DNA of 64,000 bases from Flexifilum sp963727545 (GTDB taxonomy: Bacteria; Chloroflexota; Anaerolineae; Aggregatilineales; Phototrophicaceae): assembly GCA_963727545.1 (NCBI GenBank), contig CAVSGS010000013.1, positions 310,001 through 374,000 on the forward strand. Reading direction: 5' to 3'. The notes below the pieces were generated by a model. The model was not told the DNA's origin. It searched no databases and worked only from the letters and a program-made list of their open reading frames with translations. Below, in pieces: positions 8,057-17,215 of the stretch. Both the position numbers and the translations under genes were made by a program. Position 1 is the stretch's first letter. Every line of letters starts with the position of its first letter.

Positions 8057-8893
8057 CTAAATGCCGCTGAAGGCGTTCGCGCCACCGTCGACCATGATCA
8101 GCGCGCCGTTGACGAATTTCGCCGCCGGGCTGCACAACCAGATCAGCGGACCGATCAACTCGTGCGGGTCGCCAAAGCGTCCGGCGGGCGTGTGGTCGAT
8201 GATCTTCTGTCCGCGCGCGGTTAGTGTCTCATCCGGGTTGAGCAGCAGCGCCCGATTCTGATCGCCGACGAAGAAACCCGGCGCAATCGCGTTGACGCGC
8301 AGCCCCTCGCCGAACTTGGTCGCCAGCTCGACCGCCAGCCACTTGGTGAAATTGTCAATTGCCGCTTTCCCGGCGGAGTAGGCGACGGCTCGCGTCAGCG
8401 CGCGCTGAGCGTTCATCGACGAGATGTTGACGATACAGCCCTGCTTTTGCCGCGCCATCGCTGCGCCGACGACCTGTGAGGGCAGCAGTGTGCCGATCAA
8501 GTTGAGGTCGATGACGTAGCGCATGGCGTCCAAGTCGAGGTCGAAGAAAGTGCCATCCGGGGCGACGGTCGCTTGCGGGGTGGTGCCCCCGGCGCAGTTG
8601 AGCAGAATGTCGATTTTGCCCCACTCGGCGACGACCTGATCGCGCGCCGCCTCGATCTGCGCTTTGTCCATCACGTCCGCCGGGGCAGCGATGGCTGCGC
8701 CGCCCGCGTCGCGGATTTCCTGCGCGACCGCCTCGGCGACTTCGGCGCGGCGACCGAGGATCGCCACTTTCGCGCCCGCCTGCGCCAGTCCGCGCGCCAT
8801 CATGCCGCCGAGCACGCCCGTTCCGCCGGTCACCAGCGCAACCTGACCGTCAAGGCTGAATAAGTCGGTGATGTATTGGGTTGTGGTTGCCAT
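8057..8893 (-). CDS. uxuB: Short-chain dehydrogenase, probable D-mannonate oxidoreductase (fructuronate reductase, UxuB type)
   Basis: A 278-residue classical SDR with TGGTGVLGG cofactor motif near residue 22, NCAGG, a serine in NISSMNAQ and YSAGKAA as the active-site Tyr-Lys. The C-terminal NAIAPGFFVGDQNRALLL is characteristic of the SDR-type mannonate oxidoreductases that interconvert D-fructuronate and D-mannonate with NAD(H). The uronate isomerase gene lies just upstream on the same strand, which supports glucuronate degradation. Another polyol or gluconate dehydrogenase activity cannot be excluded. A 468-bp repeat-filled gap separates the two genes, so they may not share one message. Confidence 0.82.
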   Translation of the reverse strand: MATTTQYITDLFSLDGQVALVTGGTGVLGGMMARGLAQAGAKVAILGRRAEVAEAVAQEIRDAGGAAIAAPADVMDKAQIEAARDQVVAEWGKIDILLNCAGGTTPQATVAPDGTFFDLDLDAMRYVIDLNLIGTLLPSQVVGAAMARQKQGCIVNISSMNAQRALTRAVAYSAGKAAIDNFTKWLAVELATKFGEGLRVNAIAPGFFVGDQNRALLLNPDETLTARGQKIIDHTPAGRFGDPHELIGPLIWLCSPAAKFVNGALIMVDGGANAFSGI

Positions 8894-9361
8894 TGCTTAG
8901 CTTTCAGCTAGCAGCGGTCAGCTATCAGCAAGTACTTGATGCGACCGCCGTCCGAACGAATCTGTTGCCGTGCAGTTATACCGGTTGTTCCGTAGGGGCG
9001 GGTTTTAAACCTGCCCCATAGACACCAAGTTAAGGAAACACTCGCTTTTTGAGAGAGCGTTCGCCGAGTGTCGCCAGAGGCTCGAAGCCTCTGGCTAAGC
9101 ATTCAAGCCGCCTGAAGACGGCTAAAATCCATTCCAACTCGTCATGTAGCTCGCTTCAGCGAGCTTGATTTGGTAGCCGGGGGATTTGATCCCCCGGCGG
9201 CAGGAACAAAAACGTCGGTCAAACTGCTTAAGTTGGTACGTATGGGGCGGGTTTTAAACCTGCCTCTACAAAATCGTCTCTAGTGGTGATTTTGCCCTTG
9301 TGAATACGAACGCTGCGCGACGCTTTTAGCTGAGGGCTGACAGCTAACTGCTGACCGCTCC
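8894..9361. repeat. Cluster of at least seven different palindromic repeats
   Basis: No gene is supported here. The stretch holds GTAGGGGCGGG/TTTAAA/CCTGCCCC (8992-9018), a 9-bp-arm palindrome CCAGAGGCT/AGCCTCTGG (9074-9094), AGCCG/CGGCT (9106-9123), AGCTCGC/GCGAGCT (about 9148-9165), GCCGGGGG/CCCCCGGC (9176-9198), a second GGGGCGGG/TTTAAA copy (9243-9269), and related AGCTGA/CAGCTA runs at both ends (about 8896-8934 and 9330-9360). The 14-mer GACACCAAGTTAAG also occurs at about 23219. Confidence 0.75.
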
Positions 9362-10771
9362 TCACAGCTTGTACGTCGCTTTCGCCAGCCCGTACGCCAT
9401 CGCGTGGATCATCTCGTGAGCGTCGTCCATGTCGATGAACTGGCGCGCGACCAGCCCCGCCAGCCAGTCGGCGCTGGCACGCCGCCACAGATCGTGCCGC
9501 GCCGGGATCGACGGATAGGCGCGGGTATCGTCGTTGAACCCGGCGGTGTTGTAGAGTCCTGCCGTCTCGATCACGTTGTCGAAGTAGCGGGTCATGCCGT
9601 TGAAGCTGTCGAAGAACCACCACGGCGGACCCAAACGCAGGGCGGGATAGTGCCCCGCCAGCGGCGCGAGTTCGCGGCTGTAGGTCGTCTCGTCGAGGTT
9701 GAACAGGATGATGGTCAGGTCGGTACGGTTGCCGAATTCGTCGAGCAGCGGCTTGAGGTTGCGCGTGAACTCGGTCGCGATCGGGATGTCCGCACCCATG
9801 TCGCGCCCGAACCGTTCGTAGATCACCGGGTTGTGGTCGCGGAAGCTGCCGACGTGAAGCTGCATGGTCAAGCCGTCCTCGCTGCTCATGCGCGCCATCT
9901 CGATCAGCATATGACCGGTGAAGCGCTTGGCATCGTCGCCGGAGGCTTCGCCGCGCAGCGCTCGCCCGAAGATCGCCTCGGCTTCGGCGGCGCTCAAGCG
10001 CTCGGTGTAGGCGCTGACGGCGGCGTGATCGGTCGCCCGCGCGCCCATCGACTTGAAGAATTCGCGGCGCTGCTCCAGCGCGCGGATGTAATTCGCATAG
10101 TCCACAACATCAATGCCGGAGACGGCGCTCAACTTGTCGATATTGGCGCGCCAGCCCGCGCTGTCGAGGTTGACCACCGCGTCGGGGCGGAAGGTCGGGA
10201 TCACGCGCCCGTTCCAGCCGGAGTCGCGGATTTGCTGGTGATAGTCGAGCGTGTCGGTGGCGGCGTCGGTGGTCGCCAGCACTTCGATGTTGAAGCGTTC
10301 GAACAGGGCGCGCGGGCGAAATTCCGGCTGCGCCAGCTTCGCGGCAATCGCGTCGTAGATCGCTTGGGCGTTGGCGCTGTTCAGCTTGAGGTCGATGCCA
10401 AAAACGTCGTGGAGTTCGTCGCTCAGCCAGACGCCGGTCGGCGTCCCGCGAAACAGATGCCAATGATCGCAGACCGTCTGCCAGATTTTGCGGTGGTCGG
10501 TCTCGACGAGGTTGGAAACCTTGCCGCCATCCTTGCGCGGAATGCCGAGCGACTCCAGCGTGATTCCCTGCGAATAGAGCATCCGAAAGATGTAATGGTC
10601 GGGGATGATCAGCAGGTCAACCGGCGAGCCGAAATCGTAATTCGGGTCAGCCAACAGGCGCGGATCGACATGCCCGTGTGGACAGATCAGCGGTAGGGCT
10701 TGGACGTCGCCGTACAACTCCGCTGCGATCGCTTGGCGTTCGGGAGCAAAATAGCGATTGTCTCGATTCAT
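9362..10771 (-). CDS. uxaC: Uronate isomerase (glucuronate/galacturonate isomerase)
   Basis: A 469-residue full-length UxaC of the amidohydrolase superfamily. It starts with the LICPHGHVDPRLLADP segment, where the two histidines bind the metal, and carries the family landmarks PDHYIFRMLYSQGI, ATTDAATDTLDYHQ, LHVGSFRDHNP and the C-terminal LGPPWWFFDSFNGM. It isomerises D-glucuronate to D-fructuronate or D-galacturonate to D-tagaturonate in the cytoplasm, the first step of hexuronate catabolism. The SDR-type mannonate oxidoreductase downstream and altronate dehydratase at 13293 complete parts of the Ashwell pathway, although uxuA, kdgK and kdgA are not in view. Confidence 0.96.
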   Translation of the reverse strand: MNRDNRYFAPERQAIAAELYGDVQALPLICPHGHVDPRLLADPNYDFGSPVDLLIIPDHYIFRMLYSQGITLESLGIPRKDGGKVSNLVETDHRKIWQTVCDHWHLFRGTPTGVWLSDELHDVFGIDLKLNSANAQAIYDAIAAKLAQPEFRPRALFERFNIEVLATTDAATDTLDYHQQIRDSGWNGRVIPTFRPDAVVNLDSAGWRANIDKLSAVSGIDVVDYANYIRALEQRREFFKSMGARATDHAAVSAYTERLSAAEAEAIFGRALRGEASGDDAKRFTGHMLIEMARMSSEDGLTMQLHVGSFRDHNPVIYERFGRDMGADIPIATEFTRNLKPLLDEFGNRTDLTIILFNLDETTYSRELAPLAGHYPALRLGPPWWFFDSFNGMTRYFDNVIETAGLYNTAGFNDDTRAYPSIPARHDLWRRASADWLAGLVARQFIDMDDAHEMIHAMAYGLAKATYKL

Positions 10772-10863
10772 GACGATAACTCCGGGGCATTAAGGTCTAA
10801 TTATGCGCGCGATTGTACCAACGCCAGCGGGTTCAGCCACGCGCGATGGGCTTGGTGGTTCGG

Positions 10864-10946
10864 TTTACGCTGTCGGGCAATCGTGCTATGCTGGCGATGG
10901 TCGTAACTCATGATCCTCTTTAGTTACTGGCGAGTTAGCGCTACCA
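10864..10946 (+). promoter_or_regulatory. Promoter and LacI-type operator candidate upstream of the Gfo/Idh operon
   Basis: A weak sigma-70-like pair TTTACG (10864-10869) and TATGCT (10887-10892) with a 17-bp spacer is followed by AGTTAGCGCTACCA (10933-10946), which matches the common LacI-family operator TGTTAGCGCTAACA at 12 of 14 positions. It lies about 46 bp before the start codon. No LacI regulator is in the window. Confidence 0.35.
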
Positions 10947-10992
10947 CGAAGCATAGCATACTTACTTCATTTGGAAAGGACGTTCAATCACG

Positions 10993-12079
10993 ATGACTCG
11001 AATTGCATTGATCGGGACGGGCGCCATCGCGAGCAGCCACCTGAACGCGATCAAAGCGCAGCGCGATCGCGTCGAACTGGTCGCCGCCGTCGACGTTGAC
11101 CCGGAGCGCTTGCGTACTTTTTGTGACCAGCATGGAATCCCCAAGCAATATAGCAATGCGGCGACCCTGCTCGCCGCTGAACAGCCCGACCTCGTCCTGA
11201 TCGCTACGCCACCGGCGACGCACAAGGCGCTGATCGTCCAGTCGCTGGAGGCGGGGGCGTCGGTCTTGTGCGAGAAGCCGCTGGTCGGCTCGCTGGCGGA
11301 CTTCGACGAAATCACGCAGGTCGAGGAACGCACCGGGCGTTACGTCAGCACGGTCTTTCAGTGGCGCTTCGGCTCGGCGGGCAAGCACCTCAAGCACCTG
11401 ATGGCACGAGCAGGCGTTGGGGCGTCCGCTGGTCGGCGTCTGCAATACGCTCTGGTATCGCGGCGATGCCTATTTCGACGTCTCATGGCGCGGCAAGTGG
11501 GCGACCGAACTCGGCGGTCCGACGATGGGGCACGGCATCCACCTGACCGATCTCTTCCTGTGGCTGATGGGCGATTGGGCGGAGATCAGCGCGATGATCG
11601 ACACGCTCGAACGCAAGGTCGAGTTCGAAGACGTGGCGATGGCGCTCGTCCGCTTCGAAAACGGCGCACTCGGCAGCGTCGTCAACAGCGTGCTCTCGCC
11701 GCGACAGGAAAGCCATCTGCGGCTCGACTTCCAGAAGGCGACGGTCGAAGTCAACACGCTCTACAGCTATCGCAACGAAAATTGGCGCTTCACCGCGCTT
11801 GACGCTGACGGCGGCGCGGCGACCATCGCGCAGTGGGACGCGCTGCGTGAAGACGTTGGCAGCAGTCACGCCGAGCAGTTGAAGGACGTGCTCGACCGCC
11901 TTGACCAAGGCGAGCGTCCGCCGGTCAGCGGGACTGAAGCCCGTCGGATTCTCGAATTCATCGCCAGCCTATACAAGTCTGCCATAACCGGGCAGACGGT
12001 CAAGCGCGGCTCGATCACGCCGGACGACCCGTTCTACTACGCCATGAATGGCGCAGCCCAAAGGACGCAAACCCCATGA
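10993..12079 (+). CDS. Gfo/Idh/MocA family oxidoreductase, interrupted by one extra base
   Basis: The N-terminal part has the Rossmann start MTRIALIGTGAIASSHLNAI and the CEKPLVGSLADF motif with the catalytic lysine. The C-terminal half continues in another frame from LGRPLVGVCNTLWYRG and includes GPTMGHGIHLTDLFLWLMG with the conserved His. Removing a single C at about 11407 joins the frames as MAEQALGRPLVG and gives a 361-residue protein of normal family length. Such enzymes oxidise or reduce sugars and inositols with NAD(P). Its stop overlaps the next start in ATGA, so the two oxidoreductases are coupled. As written the gene would yield a truncated product; a consensus error is as likely as a true mutation. 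RBS GGAAAGGA precedes the ATG. Confidence 0.85.
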
Positions 12080-13104
12080 GTATTCGCTTCGCTGCCATCG
12101 GACTCAGCCATTCGCACATTTACAATCAGGTCAAAGCGCTGCTGAGCGGCGGTGCCGAACTGGTCTCATTTTGGGGCGACGAGCCGGAAAGAGCGCAAGT
12201 CTTCGCTGAGCGTTTCCCGCAGGCGAAACAGGCGCAAACCATTGACGAAATCCTCGAAGACGAGTCGATCCAGTTAGTTGCCAGCGCCGCGATTCCCTGC
12301 GACCGCGCGCCGCTCGGCATCCGCGTGATGCAGCACGGCAAGGATTACCTTTCCGACAAGCCCGCCTTTACCTCGTTGGATCAACTTGCTGAGGCGCGCC
12401 GCGTGCAGGCGGAAACCGGGCGCAAATTCATCGTCCATTTTAGCGAGCGTTTCGACAACCCGGCGACGGTCAAGGCGCTGGAGTTGGTACAGGCGGGCGC
12501 GATCGGACAGGTGGTGCAGACCATCGGTTTCGGTCCGCATCGTTTCTTGGGACACACGGAAACCCGTCCCTACTGGGCGAAGGATGTCAAGTACTTCGGC
12601 GGCACGATCAACGATCTCGCCTCGCATCAGGTCGATCAGTTCTTGATCTTCACCGGCAGCACCTCCGCCGAGGTGGTGATGTCGCAGGTCGGCAATGCCC
12701 ATCACCCGCAGTTCGAGCACTTCGAAGACTTCGGCGATTTGACTCTGCGCAGCCCGCAGGCGACCGGCTACATCCGCGTCGATTGGCTGACCCCGAAAGG
12801 ATTGAACTCGTGGGGCGACGGACGGCTGTTCCTGCTCGGCACCGATGGTTATATCGAACTGCGCAAGAACATCGACATCGCCGGACCTGAGGGGACCAAT
12901 CACCTGTACATCGTCGATCATGAGTCGGCGCGCTACGTCGACTGCGTTAACGTGCCGCTGCCGTTCGGGACGCAGTTGGTGCAGGACGTGATCAATCGGA
13001 CGGAGACGGCAGTCACACAGGCGCACGCCTTCCTCGCCTCGGAACTGGCGCTGATCGCGCAAATGCAGGCGGTGCATCTGCCCTTCGTTCCGGCGAACCG
13101 CTAA
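12076..13104 (+). CDS. Gfo/Idh/MocA family oxidoreductase
   Basis: A 342-residue NAD(P)-dependent oxidoreductase. The N-terminal Rossmann fold starts MSIRFAAIGLSHSHIYNQV, an atypical glycine motif seen in a subgroup of this family, and the SDKPAFTSLDQL segment replaces the usual EKP motif while keeping Lys. The C-terminal domain carries FGGTINDLASHQVDQFLIFTG with the conserved Asp/His. It overlaps the preceding oxidoreductase by 4 bp and precedes altronate dehydratase, so the pair probably acts on a sugar acid or modified sugar feeding the uronate route. Exact substrate unknown. Confidence 0.92.
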   Translation: MSIRFAAIGLSHSHIYNQVKALLSGGAELVSFWGDEPERAQVFAERFPQAKQAQTIDEILEDESIQLVASAAIPCDRAPLGIRVMQHGKDYLSDKPAFTSLDQLAEARRVQAETGRKFIVHFSERFDNPATVKALELVQAGAIGQVVQTIGFGPHRFLGHTETRPYWAKDVKYFGGTINDLASHQVDQFLIFTGSTSAEVVMSQVGNAHHPQFEHFEDFGDLTLRSPQATGYIRVDWLTPKGLNSWGDGRLFLLGTDGYIELRKNIDIAGPEGTNHLYIVDHESARYVDCVNVPLPFGTQLVQDVINRTETAVTQAHAFLASELALIAQMQAVHLPFVPANR

Positions 13105-13117
13105 AAGCGGTTAAAAG

Positions 13118-13238
13118 ATTTAACGCAAAGATGCAAAGACACTAAGACGCAAAGGTAGGGGCGCAGCACGCTGCGCCCCTACGGAACAACTGTGTTGAAA
13201 TAGTACGTCCGTAGGGGCGTTATATATAACGCCCCTAC
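13118..13238. repeat. Three dispersed repeats: GCAAAG tandem half-element and two 28-bp perfect palindromes
   Basis: 13118-13154 holds repeated ACGCAAAG-like units. 13155-13182 is a 28-bp palindrome with arms GTAGGGGCG/CGCCCCTAC and core CAGCACGCTG. 13211-13238 is another 28-bp palindrome with the same arms and core TTATATATAA. The changed cores remain self-complementary. They lie in the 188-bp gap before uxaA. Confidence 0.8.
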
Positions 13239-13292
13239 AATTACCGAGTTAGCGGTAAAATCGTAGAAACGGGTTTTGGAAAAGGTGCCCCT

Positions 13293-14879
13293 ATGACGAC
13301 CGGAAATATCCAATTGTTTGAGACTCCGCTGGCGAGCCGAATGCCGTTCGAGCAGATCGCGCTCAAGCTCAACCCCGCCGATGACGTGGCGATTGCCAAA
13401 GTGCCGATCACGCCGGGGGTGACGATCACGCGGGCGGGCGCGCCGGACATCGTGATCCACCACCTGATCCCTAGCGGGCACAAGTTCGCGCTCCATGCCG
13501 CTGCCGTCGATGATCCGATCCGCCGCTACGGGCAGATCATCGGTTTTGCGACTCAAGCCATCCAGCCGGGTGATCACGTGCATACGCATAACCTCGCCGT
13601 CGAAAGCTTCGACCGCGATTATGCCTTCTGCACCGACGTGCATCCGGTCGAGTTCGTCCCGGCGGATCAGCGGCGGACGTTCATGGGCTACCTGCGTCCT
13701 GATGGGCGCGTCGGCACGCGCAACCTGATCGCCATCCTCGCCAGCGTCAACTGCTCGGCGAGCGCGATCGAGAAGATCGCCGACTACTTCACGCCGGAGC
13801 GCCTCGCCGCTTATCCCAACGTCGATGGCGTGGTCGCTTTAGCCCATGGATCGGGCTGCGGCAACCGCATCGGCGGCGCGGATCAAACGCTGCTCCAGCG
13901 CACGATCGCCGGGATGGCACGGCATCCGAATGTCGGCGCGTATCTGATGATCGGCTTGGGCTGCGAGACTAACCAGATTCAGGAGATCAACGACAATTAC
14001 AACTTGAGCGCGACCACGCTCGACCTGCCGCTCAACCTGACCATTCAGGGGCAGGGGGGCATTCGCAAGACGGTGCAGCGCGGGATCGAACTGATCGAGC
14101 AGTTATTGCCGACGGTCAACGCGACGCAGCGCACGCCGCAGCCGATCTCCGAGTTGGTGGTCGCGCTGGAGTGCGGCGGCAGCGACGGCTGGTCGGGCGT
14201 GACGGCGAATCCGGTCGTTGGGCTGGTCGCCGACGAGATCGTGCGGCAGGGCGGTTACGCGGTGCTGGCGGAGACGCCGGAAATCTACGGCGCGGAGCAT
14301 CTGCTGACGCGGCGGGCGATCAGCCGGGAAGTGGGCGAGAAGCTGGTCGCTCAAGTCCATTGGTGGGAACGTCACGCTGCCATGCACGACATGGAGATCG
14401 ACAACAATCCGAGCGTCGGCAATAAGGTCGGCGGGCTGACGACGATCCTCGAAAAGTCGCTCGGCGCGGTGGCGAAAGGCGGATCGACGCCGCTGGTCGA
14501 CGTTTACGAGTACGCCGAGCCGATCACAACGCGCGGCTTCAGCTTCGTCAATACGCCGGGCTACGACCCGGTTTCGGTGACCGGGCAGGTCGCCAGCGGC
14601 TGCAACATCGTCCTGTTCACGACCGGGCGCGGATCGGTTTTCGGCTTCAAGGTCGCGCCGAGCATCAAGATCACCACCAACACGGCGATCTACGACCATA
14701 TGATCGACGACATGGACTTCAACGCGGGTAAGGTGCTCGACGGCGCGGACATGGCTGCTACAGCAGGCGAACTGCTCGACCTGCTGATCGCGGTGGCGTC
14801 GGGGCAGCAGTCGAAAAGCGAGGCGCAGGGCATCGGCGTCGCCGAATTTGTGCCGTGGAACCTCGGCGGGACGCTGTAA
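13293..14879 (+). CDS. uxaA: Altronate dehydratase
   Basis: A 528-residue UxaA/GarD family dehydratase with both expected modules: an N-terminal SAF domain (about 15-120; DVAIAKVPITPGVTITR, then GDHVHTHNLAVE) and the large C-terminal domain starting FMGYLRPDGRVGTRNLIAIL. Cysteines in SVNCSASAIE, GSGCGNR, GLGCETNQI and VASGCNIVLFTTGRGS fit the iron-dependent active site. It converts D-altronate to 2-keto-3-deoxy-D-gluconate in galacturonate catabolism; galactarate dehydratase activity is a possible alternative because the family overlaps. Located with uxaC and two oxidoreductases, one of which could act as tagaturonate reductase. The ATG follows GGAAAAGGTG. Confidence 0.94.
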   Translation: MTTGNIQLFETPLASRMPFEQIALKLNPADDVAIAKVPITPGVTITRAGAPDIVIHHLIPSGHKFALHAAAVDDPIRRYGQIIGFATQAIQPGDHVHTHNLAVESFDRDYAFCTDVHPVEFVPADQRRTFMGYLRPDGRVGTRNLIAILASVNCSASAIEKIADYFTPERLAAYPNVDGVVALAHGSGCGNRIGGADQTLLQRTIAGMARHPNVGAYLMIGLGCETNQIQEINDNYNLSATTLDLPLNLTIQGQGGIRKTVQRGIELIEQLLPTVNATQRTPQPISELVVALECGGSDGWSGVTANPVVGLVADEIVRQGGYAVLAETPEIYGAEHLLTRRAISREVGEKLVAQVHWWERHAAMHDMEIDNNPSVGNKVGGLTTILEKSLGAVAKGGSTPLVDVYEYAEPITTRGFSFVNTPGYDPVSVTGQVASGCNIVLFTTGRGSVFGFKVAPSIKITTNTAIYDHMIDDMDFNAGKVLDGADMAATAGELLDLLIAVASGQQSKSEAQGIGVAEFVPWNLGGTL

Positions 14880-14881
14880 CA

Positions 14882-14924
14882 ACGACCCCACCCCCAGCCC
14901 CTCCCCGAATTCGGGGAGGGGAGA
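14882..14924. repeat. CCCCACCCCC/GGGGAGGGG palindromic element
   Basis: Immediately after the uxaA stop, CCCCTCCCC and GGGGAGGGG flank GAATTC in a perfect hairpin preceded by a C-rich run. The same family is seen at 19652-19722 and 23249-23330. The following 175 bp up to 15099 hold nothing I can call. Confidence 0.7.
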
Positions 14925-15099
14925 GTGCGTTCGTCGGTTTCGAATGCCAGTTGTTAGATTTGATGACCGCTTGGCACAGCAGACGTTTTTTGACAACCGC
15001 ATTGAGCATTCCCGTGACCACCCCGGACTGCCACGACCTCGCCAAAACGCGCTAACATAGTTGACTTATGAACTAGGCTTACTTAGAGGAGCAAACAAT

Positions 15100-15915
15100 A
15101 TGCGTTGGGAAGAACTAACCGGGGATGAGTTCCCGCAAGCGGTCGAACAGGCGGGCGGCGTCTGCCTACTGCCACTCTCGGTGATCGAGCGGCACGCGCA
15201 TCATCTGCCGTTGGGCACGGACATGTACATCGGGCGCGACGTGTGCCGCCGCGCGGCGGCACTGGAACCGGCAGTTGTGTTCCCCGATTACATCTTCACG
15301 CAAATTCTGGAAGCGCAGCACGTCGCCGGGACGATCGCCATCGATCCCGATTTGTTCGTCAGTTTGCTGGAGAACGTCTGCCGCGAGATCGCCCGTAACG
15401 GGCTGAAGAAGATCGTCTTCGTCAACGCGCACGGCGGCAACGACAGCCTGATCCATTTCTTCGCCCAGCGCCAATTGGCGACTCCGCGCGATTACGTCGT
15501 CTACGTCGCTCAGCCGCCGCTGCTGCCGGAAGATGCCGCGGCGGTCGAGGGGCAGTGGGAGGCGAAAGTTGACGGTCACGCGGGCGAGTGGGAGACCAGC
15601 GCCATCCTGTCAATTCGCCCCGATCTGGTCCACATGGATCGCGTGCGCGAGGACGGCGAAGGGCTGCCGCAGGAACGGCTCAAGCCGCTGCGCGACCTCG
15701 GCGTCAGCACCGGCATCTGGTGGTACGCTGATCATCCGACCCATTATCGCGGCGACGACGCTACCAAGACCGCCTCAGCCGAGAAGGGCGACCGCTGGCT
15801 GGCGGCGTCGGCGCGAGCGCTCGCCGGAGCGCTCCGCGCGATCAAAGCCGATACGGAGTCGCTGCGGCTGCAAAAGGAGTTCTTTGCCGCGCATCAGCAC
15901 AACACGGAGCGCTGA
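15100..15915 (+). CDS. Creatininase-family metal-dependent amidohydrolase
   Basis: A 271-residue creatininase-superfamily enzyme. Metal and active-site motifs are visible: IERHAHHLPLGTDMYIG near the N terminus, FVNAHGGNDS in the middle, and DGHAGEWETSAIL. Family members hydrolyse cyclic amides and formamides (creatinine, FAPy, MftE peptide tail), so the chemistry is likely C-N hydrolysis but the substrate is not readable. The start chosen is ATG at 15100 because AGAGGAG lies 8 nt upstream; an in-frame TTG at 15061 is less likely. Several sugar-catabolic islands in Chloroflexota carry members of this family; its role here is unknown. Confidence 0.88.
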   Translation: MRWEELTGDEFPQAVEQAGGVCLLPLSVIERHAHHLPLGTDMYIGRDVCRRAAALEPAVVFPDYIFTQILEAQHVAGTIAIDPDLFVSLLENVCREIARNGLKKIVFVNAHGGNDSLIHFFAQRQLATPRDYVVYVAQPPLLPEDAAAVEGQWEAKVDGHAGEWETSAILSIRPDLVHMDRVREDGEGLPQERLKPLRDLGVSTGIWWYADHPTHYRGDDATKTASAEKGDRWLAASARALAGALRAIKADTESLRLQKEFFAAHQHNTER

Positions 15916-15943
15916 TATCCGGCATCGGATGTCGAACGGACGA

Positions 15944-16972
15944 TCAGCGGAGCGTGTCGATCAGCTGCCACCATTGCGGCGGAATACCTTCGCTGGTGTA
16001 CCAGTTTAGATGTTGGCTGTAGACCCAGACGTAGCGGTCGCTATAGGTGGCGGCGTAATCGAGGGCGGCGGCAAAGGCGGCGGGCGTGAAGCCGCAGCCT
16101 TCCGGCGGCAGCCCACCCGCACCACAGACCGGATCGATCCACAAGCCGAAGCCGACCTGAACGGGGTGATCAAGGCGTGATATGGGCGAGAATTGCAACC
16201 GGACGGTCTCGATCTGGTCGCGGGCAGCGCGAAACTGTGCTTCTGAGTTGAAAATGTAGGACTGCTCGTAGCCGTCGATGAGGGTCGTATCCGCGTCGGC
16301 GGCGGCGAGCATCCCTTCCAGAAACGGGATCAGCAAGCGGTAGCGTTCAGGATGAGCATTGATGCTGAGATCGATGGTCAGGAAATAGGTAAACATGACG
16401 GTCAAGCCGGGATAGCCCACTTCCAGCGCATCCATCACCGCTTCGCCGCGCCGAAACGCCAACTGAGCGTAGTCCTCGTCCGGGTTGCCCGTTTGGGGAT
16501 CGGCAAAGAGGCGGGACTCACCGTATTGTTCGACGTCAAACATGATGCCGCGAAAGCCAAGCGCGTGCGTCAAGTCCGCCCACTGTTCGAGATTGGCGAG
16601 CGTGATCTGCCAATCTCCCAACAGATCAAGATCGGTCGGGTAGAGGGTGAGGCGCAGAAAGTTGTCGGTGAGCCGCCCCCATGCAAGGTCGCCGTACTCA
16701 GCAGTCAAGTCCTGAACCGTTGCCGCAGTAAATGACTGCTGGCTAAAAAGCTGCCACGACAGACCGCGACCATCGAGCGGAGTGGCGACGTCGAGCACCA
16801 GACCGTCAAACGGCAGCACTTGGGCGCGAGGGAGTACAGTGGCGATTTCTTGCAGTCGAGGGGTGTCCCAACCCCACTCGATCAGGCGGTGACTTGCTTG
16901 CAGGTCGGCATTCTCGACCGCACTCGTAGAGCAGCCAGCTAACAAGATGATCAGGAAGATGCAGCGCTTCAC
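15944..16972 (-). CDS. Putative lipoprotein with a TIM-barrel-like, glycoside-hydrolase-like body
   Basis: A 342-residue protein with a lipoprotein signal (MKRCIFLIILLAGCS, lipobox LLAGC with Cys14). The mature sequence is rich in aromatic and acidic residues and includes LGFRGIMFDVEQYG, which looks like a barrel strand ending in an acidic pair as in some glycosidases, and a C-terminal RYVWVYSQHLNWY. I cannot place it in a named family. It is transcribed towards the creatininase gene and away from the cellobiose phosphorylase gene. An outer-surface carbohydrate-related role is plausible from context only. Confidence 0.8.
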   Translation of the reverse strand: MKRCIFLIILLAGCSTSAVENADLQASHRLIEWGWDTPRLQEIATVLPRAQVLPFDGLVLDVATPLDGRGLSWQLFSQQSFTAATVQDLTAEYGDLAWGRLTDNFLRLTLYPTDLDLLGDWQITLANLEQWADLTHALGFRGIMFDVEQYGESRLFADPQTGNPDEDYAQLAFRRGEAVMDALEVGYPGLTVMFTYFLTIDLSINAHPERYRLLIPFLEGMLAAADADTTLIDGYEQSYIFNSEAQFRAARDQIETVRLQFSPISRLDHPVQVGFGLWIDPVCGAGGLPPEGCGFTPAAFAAALDYAATYSDRYVWVYSQHLNWYTSEGIPPQWWQLIDTLR

Positions 16973-17130
16973 GGGACACTCGCTTAAGCTAGGAGACGAA
17001 TCGCCTCGTTTTTACCGAATTGCTGGCGTAAGACGAGGTCGGATGCGCCACTTTTCCCCTCCGAATCCCCGACGCGATCATGGTCGCGGTGACAGAAACA
17101 GGGCTTTAGATCGTGGTGCGGCGAGAAATC

Positions 17131-17180
17131 TTGACAACGCCCTTCATTTCGAGCCATATTTATCTATGGGAACGCTCCCA
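17131..17180 (+). promoter_or_regulatory. Promoter with CelR-like operator for the cellulose genes
   Basis: TTGACA (17131-17136) and CATATT (17155-17160, 18-bp spacer) form a plausible sigma-70-type promoter. Directly downstream is TGGGAACGCTCCCA (17167-17180), one base from the 14-bp site TGGGAGCGCTCCCA bound by the LacI-family cellulase regulator CelR in actinobacteria. It would overlap the transcription start and sits 36 bp before the cellobiose phosphorylase start codon. Confidence 0.6.
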
Positions 17181-17215
17181 AAATAGTGCGGGCAGCCAAC
17201 TAAGGATTTCTACTC

